From the NCBI RefSeq assembly GCF_018403245.1, contig NZ_BOSH01000009.1, positions 124,001 to 188,000 of the forward strand: DNA of 64,000 bases, given 5' to 3'. A program made the translations under genes and the position numbers. Below the pieces are notes generated by a model. The model was not told the origin of the DNA and made no database searches. It was given only the letters and a program-made list of their open reading frames with translations. Below are positions 42,942-51,348 of the stretch, piece after piece. Position 1 is the stretch's first letter. Every line of letters begins with the position of its first letter. The DNA is from Paenibacillus sp. J2TS4. Lineage in GTDB: Bacteria > Bacillota > Bacilli > Paenibacillales > NBRC-103111.

Positions 42942-43032
42942 ATTCGCACTTGAGGTTGATGCTCATGTCAGCAGGGGAAATATCAGTTTTCATATTGTAA
43001 TGGGGCGCGGTAAACACTTGTGGAATTCAGGT

Positions 43033-43208
43033 GCAAAAGTACCTCTTATTTCAACATTTTACCCATTTATGGAAATTCAAAGGTAAAAGTATCTCTTAAT
43101 TTATTCAAATTTGTCAATTTTCAAAAAATCATGGAAATAAAGAGTATTTTTACACTTTAATCTCAAAATATTTAGACATTGGAGGGTTAAAGCGCATATT
43201 TGCGCCAT
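43033..43208. repeat. Phased intergenic repeat array R1 (four units, spacing 50-61-50 bp)
   Basis: Aligned cores: GCAAAAGTACCTCTT (43033), GTAAAAGTATCTCTT (43083), GTATTTTTACACTTT (43144) and GCATATTTGCGCCAT (43194), each followed by an AATTT- or AATCTC-like tail. The last core is closest to those at 33 kb. Units 2 and 3 are also an imperfect inverted repeat (43085-43104 with 43134-43152). The spacing pattern is the same as at 33017. It fills the gap between the WYL remnant and uvsE. Confidence 0.65.
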
Positions 43209-43353
43209 AATTTCAATTTCCGACACAGGGGAACGAATTTGGGACGAATTTGAGTAAACCTCGACGGAGCAAAACTCGACATGTAGCCAAGCCCCATAAT
43301 ACCGGAGAAGTATCTAAGGAAACATGCTCCGGCGAAGAATCACTGCATGTAGT

Positions 43354-44412
43354 TTATTCAATCTCGATCGTGGCCTGATCCACGACTCGGACATTCGCCT
43401 CTTCCTTGAGCTCGTCCATGAGTTGGAACAAAGCGCCATCCTTCTTTTTCGCTTCGATCATCACATCGAGCCGCGGAGTAATAGCTGCAATAGGACGCAA
43501 AAAACCAAGCAGCTGATTCCGATCGACATAATCGGCATGCGCTCTCGGTTCTTTACTGCTCCTCGGGCTGGATACATGAATTTTGGGAGGCAAAGCAGGC
43601 AGCAAGCCTTTCTTCGAAGACCCGTTCATTCCCTTTCCGTCCTTGACGGGTTTGACCGCTGTTGGCGCTCCCAAAGGCTCGGCTTGCTTCCGCTCGGGCT
43701 CCCATGTTTTCAATATTCGTGGCCAGAAGTCCAAAATATCCGCGCCTCCGTCGTTCACCTGATGATGATGAATATCGAGCACCATCGGCACTCCCAAGCT
43801 TTCGCAAGCCGTCAGTGTTTCGAGGGCGGTATACGTTTTATCATCATTCTCCAGAGTAAGGCGGCGTTGAATCGAATCGTCCAGCCGGCGGAACTGCTCG
43901 ATGAATCGATTCAACGACTGCTCCCTGTCTCCATAGGCGCCTCCGATGTGAATGTTGCATTTGGCCGTCTCGTCCAGTCCCATCGCATCGAGCATCCGGA
44001 CATGCCTGCGCAAATCGTCCACAGAGCTCCGCACCACTTCCTCCCGGGGACTGCTTAACACCGTATAGTGATCCGGGTGGAAGCTTGTCCGCATCCCATT
44101 CTGCCTGACATAATCCCCCACTTCAGCGAATTTATCCGCAAGAATAGGAAAAGGATTCCAATCTCGCAGCATTTCATGGCCGATAAGCGGGATCAGTCTG
44201 GAAGAAAACCGATACATATGAATGTCATAAGCCCGGTTATGGCGCAGCAAACGGAGCGTATTATGGAGATTTTCTTCCGCGATTCTTTCCAGCTTGCGTA
44301 CCGCTGCCTCCCGGTCGGGTAATTTGGCAAATTGGGTAGCAGTCATCGTTCGGGAAGGAGAGGCGTTCTTAACCACTACGGACATAGCGACATACCCAAA
44401 ACGAACTATCAA
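43354..44412 (-). CDS. uvsE: UV damage endonuclease UvsE/UvdE
   Basis: Nicks DNA 5' to UV photoproducts in an alternative excision repair pathway; active in Bacillus spores. The TIM-barrel core shows VRFGYVAMS at the start, RFSSRLIPLIGH, RTSFHPDHYTVL, NIHIGGAYGDRE, LENDDK and VLDIHHHQVN, with metal-binding His, Glu and Asp residues. The start is TTG 44412 (reading MIVRFGYV), 7 nt after AAAGGATGG; the family usually begins this way. An upstream ATG at 44433 has a poorly placed ribosome site. Insertion of a low-complexity Lys/Ala/Pro stretch near residues 245-275 is seen. Confidence 0.9.
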   Translation of the reverse strand: MIVRFGYVAMSVVVKNASPSRTMTATQFAKLPDREAAVRKLERIAEENLHNTLRLLRHNRAYDIHMYRFSSRLIPLIGHEMLRDWNPFPILADKFAEVGDYVRQNGMRTSFHPDHYTVLSSPREEVVRSSVDDLRRHVRMLDAMGLDETAKCNIHIGGAYGDREQSLNRFIEQFRRLDDSIQRRLTLENDDKTYTALETLTACESLGVPMVLDIHHHQVNDGGADILDFWPRILKTWEPERKQAEPLGAPTAVKPVKDGKGMNGSSKKGLLPALPPKIHVSSPRSSKEPRAHADYVDRNQLLGFLRPIAAITPRLDVMIEAKKKDGALFQLMDELKEEANVRVVDQATIEIE

Positions 44413-44501
44413 CGGGATCCCATCCTTTGACATTACGGATAGGTATAAGCTTCCCCTTCCTTCCCCGGGTTATTTGCGCTTGGGGAAGATCAGCGGAAAG
44501 A

Positions 44502-44822
44502 TTAAGCTTTCCGTTCACCGAAGTACATTTCGTGAGCAAGCGCCGTCTGCACTCTGGCTTCTTCGTCCGTCAGCTTGCGGACCAGCTTCATTTCTACCGA
44601 AGTAACCTCGTTCCCCTGGAAATTAATTTCGGACACCGAGGCAAAGATCTGCACAATAGCGATCGCCTTGTTTTCCGGACTGTAGGCAATCACTTTCTGC
44701 CCAGTTGGATAGACCCGAAAACCGCTTTTTACCATCTTGGTCATGCCGTATTCCAGAAGCTCATACATTTCCTGCTCCGATTTAAACTTGCATACCGAAT
44801 TGAACTCTGTCAGAAATCCCAT
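44502..44822 (-). CDS. Conserved hypothetical protein, 106 residues
   Basis: A small soluble protein with a mixed alpha/beta pattern: MYELLEYGMTKMVKSGFRVYPTG then KVIAYSPENKAIAIVQIF and VSEINFQGNEV. No cysteines in a metal pattern and no membrane segment. AAAGGGGA lies upstream of ATG 44822. It precedes uvsE by about 90 bp and follows ddl by 34 bp, on the same strand. I do not recognise the family. Confidence 0.7.
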   Translation of the reverse strand: MGFLTEFNSVCKFKSEQEMYELLEYGMTKMVKSGFRVYPTGQKVIAYSPENKAIAIVQIFASVSEINFQGNEVTSVEMKLVRKLTDEEARVQTALAHEMYFGERKA

Positions 44823-44856
44823 CCGTATTCCCCTTTCCAGAATATGATATTAGCGG

Positions 44857-46002
44857 TTATTCATCATCAAGAGTATATTGAATGCTGTTTTTGTCCGCAT
44901 GTCTCTGGAACGCGAGCATGACCAGTTCATCCAGCAGCTGTTCGTACGGCTTGCCAGATTCCTTCCATAACAGAGGATACATGCTGAACGGCGTAAATCC
45001 CGGCATCGTGTTAATTTCATTAATATACAGTTTGCCGCTCGATCTTTCAATGAAAAAATCGACCCGGGCCAGCCCGGACCCATCAATCGCCTGGAATGCT
45101 CTAATGGCGAGCTCGCGAATTTGCTGAGCCTGGTCAGCGGGGAGCTCCGCCGGAATAATCATGGCCGACTTCCCGTCAATATACTTCGCTTTATAATCAT
45201 AAAATTCATTCGACGATACAACTTCGCCCGGCACAGACGCTTGCGGCTCTTGATTGCCAAGTACGCTTACTTCTATCTCACGCGCCTGAATGTACTCTTC
45301 CACTATGACCTTGCGATCATACTTAAAAGCCAGATCGACCGCCTCAAGGAGCTCCTCCCGAGTCGAAGCCTTGGAGACCCCTACGCTCGAGCCCAGATTC
45401 GCCGGCTTGATAAAGCAAGGATACCCAATCGCCACCTCAATCTCCATCAAAAAGAAAGCCTGGTCCTTCTCCCATTGATTTCTTGTAAAATGACGGAAGA
45501 TACATTGGGGAAGGCCCTCCTGCGCAAAAATTTTCTTCATCATCACTTTATCCATCCCTACCGCCGAAGCGAGCACTCCCGCTCCGACATAGGGGATATT
45601 GGCCATCTCGAGCAGTCCCTGCAGCGTTCCGTCCTCTCCATAGGTGCCATGAAGCAAGGGGAACACTACATCCATCGCCCCTCTCGACTCTTCGGTTGCG
45701 GCAACCGCTGTATTCGCTCCTCCGCCGGAGGCAAATAACGGCATCAGGGCCATTCCGGAGCTGGCGTTCATTGGGGAGCCCGAAGTCTCCGCGTTGGGTG
45801 AAATTAAGGCCTCTACATGGTCCACCGGGCCGTTCAGCGCTTTGCCGGTGTGCCATTCCCCTTGCTTTGTAATATAAAATGGAATGATTTCGTATTTAGA
45901 ATGATCGAAGGCCTGAATAACGGCCAGTGCGGTCTGCAGAGAAACATTATGTTCTCCCGACTTCCCTCCGTAAACGAGCCCAACCCGTATTTTTTTATCC
46001 AT
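44857..46002 (-). CDS. ddl: D-alanine--D-alanine ligase
   Basis: Joins two D-alanines with ATP for peptidoglycan precursor synthesis in the cytoplasm; 381 residues, ATP-grasp fold. Motifs: VGLVYGGKSGEHNVSL (start), LLHGTYGEDGTLQGLLE, VGAGVLASAVGMDKVMMKKIF, FIKPANLGSSVGVS and the terminal RVDFFIE...YINEINTMPGFTPFSMYP. The length, slightly above 350, is of the longer Firmicute form. GGAGG precedes ATG 46002. It is the only cell-wall gene here; murF is not adjacent. Confidence 0.95.
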   Translation of the reverse strand: MDKKIRVGLVYGGKSGEHNVSLQTALAVIQAFDHSKYEIIPFYITKQGEWHTGKALNGPVDHVEALISPNAETSGSPMNASSGMALMPLFASGGGANTAVAATEESRGAMDVVFPLLHGTYGEDGTLQGLLEMANIPYVGAGVLASAVGMDKVMMKKIFAQEGLPQCIFRHFTRNQWEKDQAFFLMEIEVAIGYPCFIKPANLGSSVGVSKASTREELLEAVDLAFKYDRKVIVEEYIQAREIEVSVLGNQEPQASVPGEVVSSNEFYDYKAKYIDGKSAMIIPAELPADQAQQIRELAIRAFQAIDGSGLARVDFFIERSSGKLYINEINTMPGFTPFSMYPLLWKESGKPYEQLLDELVMLAFQRHADKNSIQYTLDDE

Positions 46003-46056
46003 GTGTACCTCCGGTTAAGTATAGTCAAAGGTGATTAGTCTTAAGATGATAATCGA

Positions 46057-47112
46057 TTACAACCAATCCGGAATATGATACAGGCGGTAATCGGTCCGGT
46101 CGGTCCAGGCGTAAGAGTCCCGGTAATCCCAATAACGATGCTTGCTGTTGACCGTCTGAGCATTGACCAAAGGGGAGCCATCCGCGGAGAAAGCGGTGAC
46201 GATCGTCGTATGCTGGAATCGTCCATTCCCATCCCAGTCATAGCAAATGATATCTCCCAGCTGCAGCTTCTCCGGAGAAGAGACCCGCTCCCCTTTTAAC
46301 CCTGCTTTACTGCTGGACAAGTGCCAATTTAACCCATGGGAGACCGCCCAACTAAAGCTCCAAAGCTCCTGTTTCCCGCTTTTTCCCCGGTACCACCAGC
46401 CGGATTCTCTTTTTCCAGTATAATTCATTGGTGCGCCGCCTGCAAAGAGGCATTGGGAGACATAATTCGTACAATTCACGTCAAAAGCCAAGTATTCCGG
46501 GTTATAAGAATCCCACCATAGATCCGCATAGCGAACAGCCGCTTCCCGGTGATAGGGGGCCATTCTATGCTCCGAGCTTTGTCTCGGAAAGATATTCCGG
46601 TTTAAATACGGGGGGGAGAATGTTTTCCTTCCGGTCAGGAACCCCGAGTCTCCATCTTCCGGTTGACTGATCGCCTCCCAATCTCCCATGTAAGGATTGG
46701 CGGCATATTGTACGATGGCCGAATCGAATTCCCCTTCACTTGAGGCAGGGAGCTCTACACGACTGATGATCCAATGGCCACCTCTTTGCTTAAGCGTCAG
46801 CTTCTCCCTTTCCATCCGTTCTTCGGTTTGCCTACGATTCAACACGTCATATTCCAGGCTCTTTCTCAATTCCACATCGGCTGTTACAATCCCTTCCTCT
46901 TCTTGGGAATAGATCAGCTTGACCTTCGTTTCACTCTGCACCGGCGTCAGCTTTCTTTCCCGGTGGACGGCACCCAGCCGGCGAAGATGCTTAGACAGCT
47001 TATCCAAATATTCTTCATCCCACAAATACGGAAGCACCGGTTTAACGGCATAATCCAACTCCATCCGATTGCGGCTGTCAACATACTCATATATAAGCGA
47101 TTTCCAACTCAT
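46057..47112 (-). CDS. Amidase_6-domain protein (putative amidase)
   Basis: A 351-residue protein without a signal peptide. The N-terminal 150 residues are charged and helical with an internal HWIISRVELP strand. The C-terminal half (about 200-345) is an Amidase_6 domain: DVNCTNYVSQCLFAGG, with the catalytic Cys in a NCTNYVSQ motif, then FQHTTIVTAF with the His, and YRLYHIPDW at the end. In spore-formers several such proteins are cytoplasmic or spore-associated and of unknown role. GGGGGG lies upstream of ATG 47112. Confidence 0.82.
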   Translation of the reverse strand: MSWKSLIYEYVDSRNRMELDYAVKPVLPYLWDEEYLDKLSKHLRRLGAVHRERKLTPVQSETKVKLIYSQEEEGIVTADVELRKSLEYDVLNRRQTEERMEREKLTLKQRGGHWIISRVELPASSEGEFDSAIVQYAANPYMGDWEAISQPEDGDSGFLTGRKTFSPPYLNRNIFPRQSSEHRMAPYHREAAVRYADLWWDSYNPEYLAFDVNCTNYVSQCLFAGGAPMNYTGKRESGWWYRGKSGKQELWSFSWAVSHGLNWHLSSSKAGLKGERVSSPEKLQLGDIICYDWDGNGRFQHTTIVTAFSADGSPLVNAQTVNSKHRYWDYRDSYAWTDRTDYRLYHIPDWL

Positions 47113-47322
47113 GCTTTTCCCCCCTGATTGAACGGCGATTCAGCATTGTATAGGATCTGCAAATCATTTAGGATTCCGGATGAATGCCAGTCATTCCTTC
47201 AGCGCAAAAGTACGGTTGGTTCACTATATGAGAAAATAATTTGGAAAATGTTTATTTCCGTTAGATAGGAAAGAATGTAAAGAGGACTATCCGCTAAACC
47301 AACCCCGCAAAGTGACGTATAG

Positions 47323-47360
47323 CCTTCGAAGCTTATTCCTGTTACTTTCCGGGGAGCCCC
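47323..47360. repeat. Intergenic repeat family R3 copy
   Basis: CCTTCGAAGCTTATTCC followed by TGTTACTTTCCGGGGAGCCCC matches 13086-13120 at most positions, including the CGAAGC and CGGGGA blocks. Confidence 0.6.
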
Positions 47361-47397
47361 AAATATAAACTCAATAAACTCTTTATCCGCCAAGCGA

Positions 47398-47489
47398 AAC
47401 GGCTGCCGCCGTCCTTTAACGGTGGATTGATGTTTCACGGTGAATTATAAGCATGATTATAAGTGTGAAGCTTATATCTTATAATTTAA
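47398..47489. repeat. Intergenic repeat family R2, full copy
   Basis: AACGGCTGCCGCCGTCC, then TTTAACGGTGGAT, then ATTATAAGCATGATTATAAG, ending TCTTATAATTTA. It is nearly identical to 23044-23135. Two stem pairs (ACGGC/GCCGT and ATTATAAG/CTTATAAT) are retained, and the copy ends just before the acnA promoter. Confidence 0.75.
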
Positions 47490-47496
47490 AAAAGGG

Positions 47497-47525
47497 TTTA
47501 CTGTACCTTCGGGAAAAGGTATACT
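47497..47525 (+). promoter_or_regulatory. acnA promoter
   Basis: TTTACT (47497-47502), a 17-bp spacer and TATACT (47520-47525); predicted start about 47532. The same -35/-10 style (TTTACG, 17 bp, TATACT) is seen upstream of the IclR-like gene. Confidence 0.6.
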
Positions 47526-47553
47526 ATAGATGTAGCTTTATTTGTGAAATCGA

Positions 47554-47570
47554 ATTTCACTAGATGAAAC
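47554..47570. promoter_or_regulatory. IclR-type operator candidate in the acnA leader
   Basis: ATTTCACTAGATGAAAC is almost the same palindrome as GTTTCACTTAATGAAAC upstream of the neighbouring IclR-family gene (51191-51207). It lies about 20-40 bp downstream of the predicted acnA start, where bound repressor would block elongation. A second palindrome, GTGAAATCGAATTTCAC (47544-47560), overlaps it. Confidence 0.6.
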
Positions 47571-47609
47571 GATTCCTGATTTTTACTACTATTTAGGGGG
47601 GATCACTCC

Positions 47610-50327
47610 ATGTCGAGAAAAGACCACTTTTCTGTCAAAACATCTCTGACGGTGAACAACCAGGAGTATGCGTACTACAGCTTAAGCAAGCTGGAGGAGA
47701 AAGGCTTTGGCTCGATTTCGAAGCTGCCTTTTTCGATCAAAGTCCTGTTGGAGGCCGCCGTTCGTCAATTCGACGGTAGAGCCATTACCAACGAACATGT
47801 TAAACAAATCGCCGGCTGGGCTGAAAACAGCGATAACAATAAAGAAATTCCTTTCATTCCCGCACGGATCGTGCTGCAAGACTTTACCGGCGTACCGGTT
47901 GTCGTCGATCTGGCGGCTATGCGCGCAACCGTTCAACGGGCTGGCGGAGATCCGAAGCAGATTAACCCGCTCGTCCCTGTCGATCTCGTTATCGACCACT
48001 CCGTAATGGTAGACGCCTTCGGGAATAAAGAAGCTCTCGCTTATAATGAGCAAATCGAATTCGAAAGAAATGAAGAGCGTTATCGCTTCCTTCGCTGGGC
48101 GCAGACGGCCTTCGATAACTTCCGTGCCGTTCCGCCAGATACCGGAATTGTCCATCAGGTGAACCTGGAGTATCTTGCTTCCGTAGCTGCCACGAAAACT
48201 ATCGATGGAGAAGTTGAAGTTTATCCCGATTCGTTGGTAGGTACCGACTCCCATACGACCATGATTAACGGTCTCGGCGTCGTAGGCTGGGGAGTAGGCG
48301 GAATCGAAGCCGAAGCAGGTATGCTCGGACAACCTCTATACTTCGTTACTCCGGAAGTTATCGGATTCAAGCTGATCGGCAGCTTGGCGGAAGGCGCTAC
48401 CGCTACCGACCTGGCTCTTACTGTAACCCAGATTTTGCGTAAAAAAGGCGTCGTCGGCAAGTTCGTCGAATACTTCGGCCCCGGCTTGGACAGCTTGTCC
48501 CTCTCCGACCGTGCCACAATCGCTAACATGGCGCCGGAATACGGGGCTACCATCGGCTTCTTCCCGGTAGACGAAGAAACCTTGAAATATTTAAGATTGA
48601 CTGGCCGCAGCGAGGAGCAAATCTCCCTTGTGGAAGCTTACTACAAAGCTCAAGGCCTGTTCCGCACAAGCGATACTCCAGATCCTCAGTATACGGATAT
48701 CGTAGAACTGGACCTGTCGACTGTCGTGCCTAGCTTGGCCGGACCGAAGCGTCCGCAAGACCGTGTAGAGCTGACCGAAATGAAGGATTCGTTCAACACG
48801 ATTGTCCGCACTCCTGTAGACAAAGGCGGCTACGGATTAACCGAAGAGAAGCTGGCTGAAGAGGTGCAAGTATCGCATCCTAACGGCGAGACGTCGACAA
48901 TGAAGAACGGAGCGGTTGTTATCGCCGCAATTACAAGCTGTACGAATACCTCCAACCCGAGTGTCATGGTCGGTGCCGGATTGGTAGCCAAGAAAGCAGT
49001 CGAGCGCGGACTAACGAAGCCAGGCTACGTTAAGAGCAGCTTGACTCCGGGATCTCTGGTCGTTACCGAATATTTGACCAAAGCCGGCCTGATCGAGCCG
49101 CTCGAGCAACTGGGCTTCCACGTAGCTGGTTACGGCTGTGCCACTTGTATCGGAAACAGCGGTCCGCTTCCGGACGAGGTTTCCAAAGCGATTGCCGATA
49201 ACGATTTGACCGTTGCCGCCGTGCTCAGCGGTAACCGTAACTTCGAGGGACGGATTCACGCTCAGGTGAAAGCCAACTACCTGGCCTCTCCTCCGCTCGT
49301 TGTCGCTTATGCCCTGGCCGGAACGGTGGATATCGATCTGACGAATGATCCGATCGGCTATGATAACAATAACGAGCCGGTTTATTTGAAGGACATCTGG
49401 CCTTCCACGCAAGAAATTCAGGAAGCCATCCGGATGTCGCTCAGCCCGGCCATGTTCCACGAGAAATACAAAGACGTCTACCGCGCCAACCAACGTTGGA
49501 ACGAGCTGGACGTTGCCGAAGGCGAGCTGTATGAGTGGGATGAGAAATCCACCTACATTCAAGAGCCTCCATTCTTTACGGACCTGCAGCCGGAGCCTGA
49601 ATCCATTGCTGATATCCGCGGGGCCAAAGTACTTGCTCAGCTCGGGGATTCCGTTACGACGGACCACATTTCTCCAGCGGGTAACATCTCACCTTCCAGC
49701 CCGGCAGGCCAATATTTGGTAGAGCATAACGTAGAGAGAAAAGACTTCAACTCCTACGGCTCCCGCCGCGGTAACCATGAAGTGATGATGCGCGGAACGT
49801 TCGCCAATATCCGGATCCGCAACCAGGTGGCTCCCGGCACGGAAGGCGGCGTGACCACTTATCTGCCGAACGGCGAAGTGATGTCTATCTATGATGCTTC
49901 TATGAAGTATCAGGAGCAGAACACGCCGCTTATCGTTCTGGCAGGTAAAGAATATGGAACGGGCAGCTCGCGTGACTGGGCGGCCAAAGGAACGTTCCTG
50001 CTCGGCGTCAAAGCCGTTATCGCCGAAAGCTTCGAGCGGATTCACCGCAGCAACCTGGTCGGCATGGGCGTGCTGCCGCTGCAATTCCCGGAAGGCTTCG
50101 GCTGGAAGACCCTCGGTCTGACCGGTACAGAAACGTTCGACATCGTCGGACTGGATGACAGCGTACAGCCTGGACAAAAAGTAAAAGTCATCGCCACTCG
50201 CGACGACGGCTCCAACTTCGAATTCGAAGCGATCGTCCGTCTCGACAGCATGGTGGACGTAGATTACTACCGGAACGGCGGTATTCTGCAAACGGTTCTC
50301 CGCCAAATGATGAACGAAAGCAAATAA
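47610..50327 (+). CDS. acnA: Aconitate hydratase A
   Basis: Isomerises citrate to isocitrate in the citric-acid cycle; 905 residues, the normal AcnA/CitB length. Fe-S cluster cysteines are in AITSCTNTSNPS and YGCATCIGNSGPLP; substrate contacts include RIVLQDFTGVP, GTDSHTTM and the late GTGSSRDWAAKG. The swivelling C-terminal domain is intact. GGGGGG precedes ATG 47610 at good spacing. The Gram-positive enzyme also acts as an iron-responsive RNA-binding protein. It carries a strong promoter and an IclR-type operator and is followed by a strong terminator, so it is a single-gene unit. Confidence 0.97.
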   Translation: MSRKDHFSVKTSLTVNNQEYAYYSLSKLEEKGFGSISKLPFSIKVLLEAAVRQFDGRAITNEHVKQIAGWAENSDNNKEIPFIPARIVLQDFTGVPVVVDLAAMRATVQRAGGDPKQINPLVPVDLVIDHSVMVDAFGNKEALAYNEQIEFERNEERYRFLRWAQTAFDNFRAVPPDTGIVHQVNLEYLASVAATKTIDGEVEVYPDSLVGTDSHTTMINGLGVVGWGVGGIEAEAGMLGQPLYFVTPEVIGFKLIGSLAEGATATDLALTVTQILRKKGVVGKFVEYFGPGLDSLSLSDRATIANMAPEYGATIGFFPVDEETLKYLRLTGRSEEQISLVEAYYKAQGLFRTSDTPDPQYTDIVELDLSTVVPSLAGPKRPQDRVELTEMKDSFNTIVRTPVDKGGYGLTEEKLAEEVQVSHPNGETSTMKNGAVVIAAITSCTNTSNPSVMVGAGLVAKKAVERGLTKPGYVKSSLTPGSLVVTEYLTKAGLIEPLEQLGFHVAGYGCATCIGNSGPLPDEVSKAIADNDLTVAAVLSGNRNFEGRIHAQVKANYLASPPLVVAYALAGTVDIDLTNDPIGYDNNNEPVYLKDIWPSTQEIQEAIRMSLSPAMFHEKYKDVYRANQRWNELDVAEGELYEWDEKSTYIQEPPFFTDLQPEPESIADIRGAKVLAQLGDSVTTDHISPAGNISPSSPAGQYLVEHNVERKDFNSYGSRRGNHEVMMRGTFANIRIRNQVAPGTEGGVTTYLPNGEVMSIYDASMKYQEQNTPLIVLAGKEYGTGSSRDWAAKGTFLLGVKAVIAESFERIHRSNLVGMGVLPLQFPEGFGWKTLGLTGTETFDIVGLDDSVQPGQKVKVIATRDDGSNFEFEAIVRLDSMVDVDYYRNGGILQTVLRQMMNESK

Positions 50328-50360
50328 TCATCAGCCGCATTCTTGTGGCAGGTGAACTGA

Positions 50361-50400
50361 AAAACCACCCCCTGCACTCTGAAGTGCAAGGGGTGGTTTT
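50361..50400. terminator. Strong bidirectional terminator between acnA and the IclR-family gene
   Basis: AAAACCACCCCCTGCACT (50361-50378) and AGTGCAAGGGGTGGTTTT (50383-50400) form a stem of about 17 bp with a 4-nt loop, flanked by A-rich and T-rich ends. It serves both convergent genes. Confidence 0.9.
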
Positions 50401-50427
50401 GTTCGTGCTGCTTGCTTTTATTTATCT

Positions 50428-51171
50428 TTATTTGATCATCTTGCCCATCCGATTCGCTGCTTCGACGATAATCGGGGCATCCTGCTTCATCTGCTCCATC
50501 GTCAATCGGTTGGCTGGGCCCGATACAGCCAGCGCCGCTACCAGCTTGTGAGAGCGGCTGAAGATGGGAGCCGCGATGGCGGCGGCCCCCTCCTCTCTCT
50601 CCTCCACGCTTGTCGCATAGCCAAGCTGCTGGACCTCCAGGATTTGTTCCAGAAACCGTTCCCGTTCCGGACCGTTGGGCCAATCCCTGGATTGCTTTAA
50701 TTCATTGCGCGTCTCCCGATCGGCAAAAGCAACGAGAATCTTACTCGATGCGCCTACGTACAGAGGAAGCCTGGCTCCTACCTGGGCTACTCTGCGAATA
50801 GCTTGATTGCTCTGCACCGCCTGAATGCGGACCCGCTCAAAGCCGTCACGGACATAAAGGCTGACCGTCTCCCCTAACAAATCCCGTAATCTCTCCATCT
50901 CCGGCAGCAGCAGCACGGCCGGATCATCCGTCTGGGCCATTCCCGCAGCCAGCTCCCATATGCGCAGACCAAGCCGATATTTATCCGTACCGGCATGCCG
51001 AACCAGAAACCCTTTGCCTTCCAAGGAAGCGATCAAGCGGTGTACAGTACTTTTATGGAGACCTACTTTAGAAGAAATCTCCGTCAAGCTTAAATCGGAA
51101 GCATCTGTAAAGCACAATAAAATATCTACTGCCCGCTCTACCGCGCGGACCGTCAATTTATTATCTTCCAT
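50428..51171 (-). CDS. IclR-family transcriptional regulator
   Basis: A 247-residue regulator. The N-terminal winged helix (AVDILLCFTDASDLSLTEI, then GLHKSTVHRLIASLEGKGFL) is followed by the IclR effector domain (ETVSLYVRDGFERVRIQ, and GASSKILVAFAD). ATG 51171 follows AGAGGG; the longer upstream frame has no ribosome site. Its own promoter region contains a palindrome that recurs in the acnA leader. This places it as the probable regulator of acnA and of itself; a metabolite effector is unknown. Confidence 0.9.
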   Translation of the reverse strand: MEDNKLTVRAVERAVDILLCFTDASDLSLTEISSKVGLHKSTVHRLIASLEGKGFLVRHAGTDKYRLGLRIWELAAGMAQTDDPAVLLLPEMERLRDLLGETVSLYVRDGFERVRIQAVQSNQAIRRVAQVGARLPLYVGASSKILVAFADRETRNELKQSRDWPNGPERERFLEQILEVQQLGYATSVEEREEGAAAIAAPIFSRSHKLVAALAVSGPANRLTMEQMKQDAPIIVEAANRMGKMIK

Positions 51172-51188
51172 CGTTACACACCCTCTCA

Positions 51189-51209
51189 AAGTTTCACTTA
51201 ATGAAACTT
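51189..51209. promoter_or_regulatory. Operator palindrome of the IclR-family gene
   Basis: AAGTTTCA (51189-51196), CTTAA, TGAAACTT (51202-51209): an 8-bp perfect inverted repeat with a 5-bp spacer, lying between the promoter and the start codon. Confidence 0.65.
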
Positions 51210-51219
51210 GATTACACCT

Positions 51220-51248
51220 AGTATACCTGATCCCTAACCAAGCGTAAA
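51220..51248 (-). promoter_or_regulatory. Promoter of the IclR-family gene
   Basis: On minus TTTACG (51248-51243), 17 bp and TATACT (51225-51220). The operator palindrome begins about 10 bp further on, consistent with autorepression. Confidence 0.6.
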
Positions 51249-51348
51249 GAAACGTTTTGCTCTCAGGCATAGTTCCTTCATTGAGAGAATACATTGACAA
51301 TAGCGTTCTTATCGAGAGCGGGCCCATTTTATGTAAGGAGGAATATGG

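Larger units (their letters stand above)
47113..47496. other. Intergenic region upstream of acnA with two repeat families
   Basis: No gene is supported. It holds an R3 copy (47323-47360) and an R2 copy (47398-47489). A minus-strand frame (47199-47438) runs through both repeats, has no ribosome site and is not called. Confidence 0.5.

Noticed and set aside
46050..46059. TAATCGATTA, same core as the LacI operator at 15888
   Set aside because: Only the 10-bp core matches, and it overlaps the stop of the amidase gene rather than a promoter, so a chance match is more likely.
47199..47438. 79-codon frame on minus
   Set aside because: Runs through R2 and R3 repeat copies, no ribosome site; the reading frame is an accident of the repeats.
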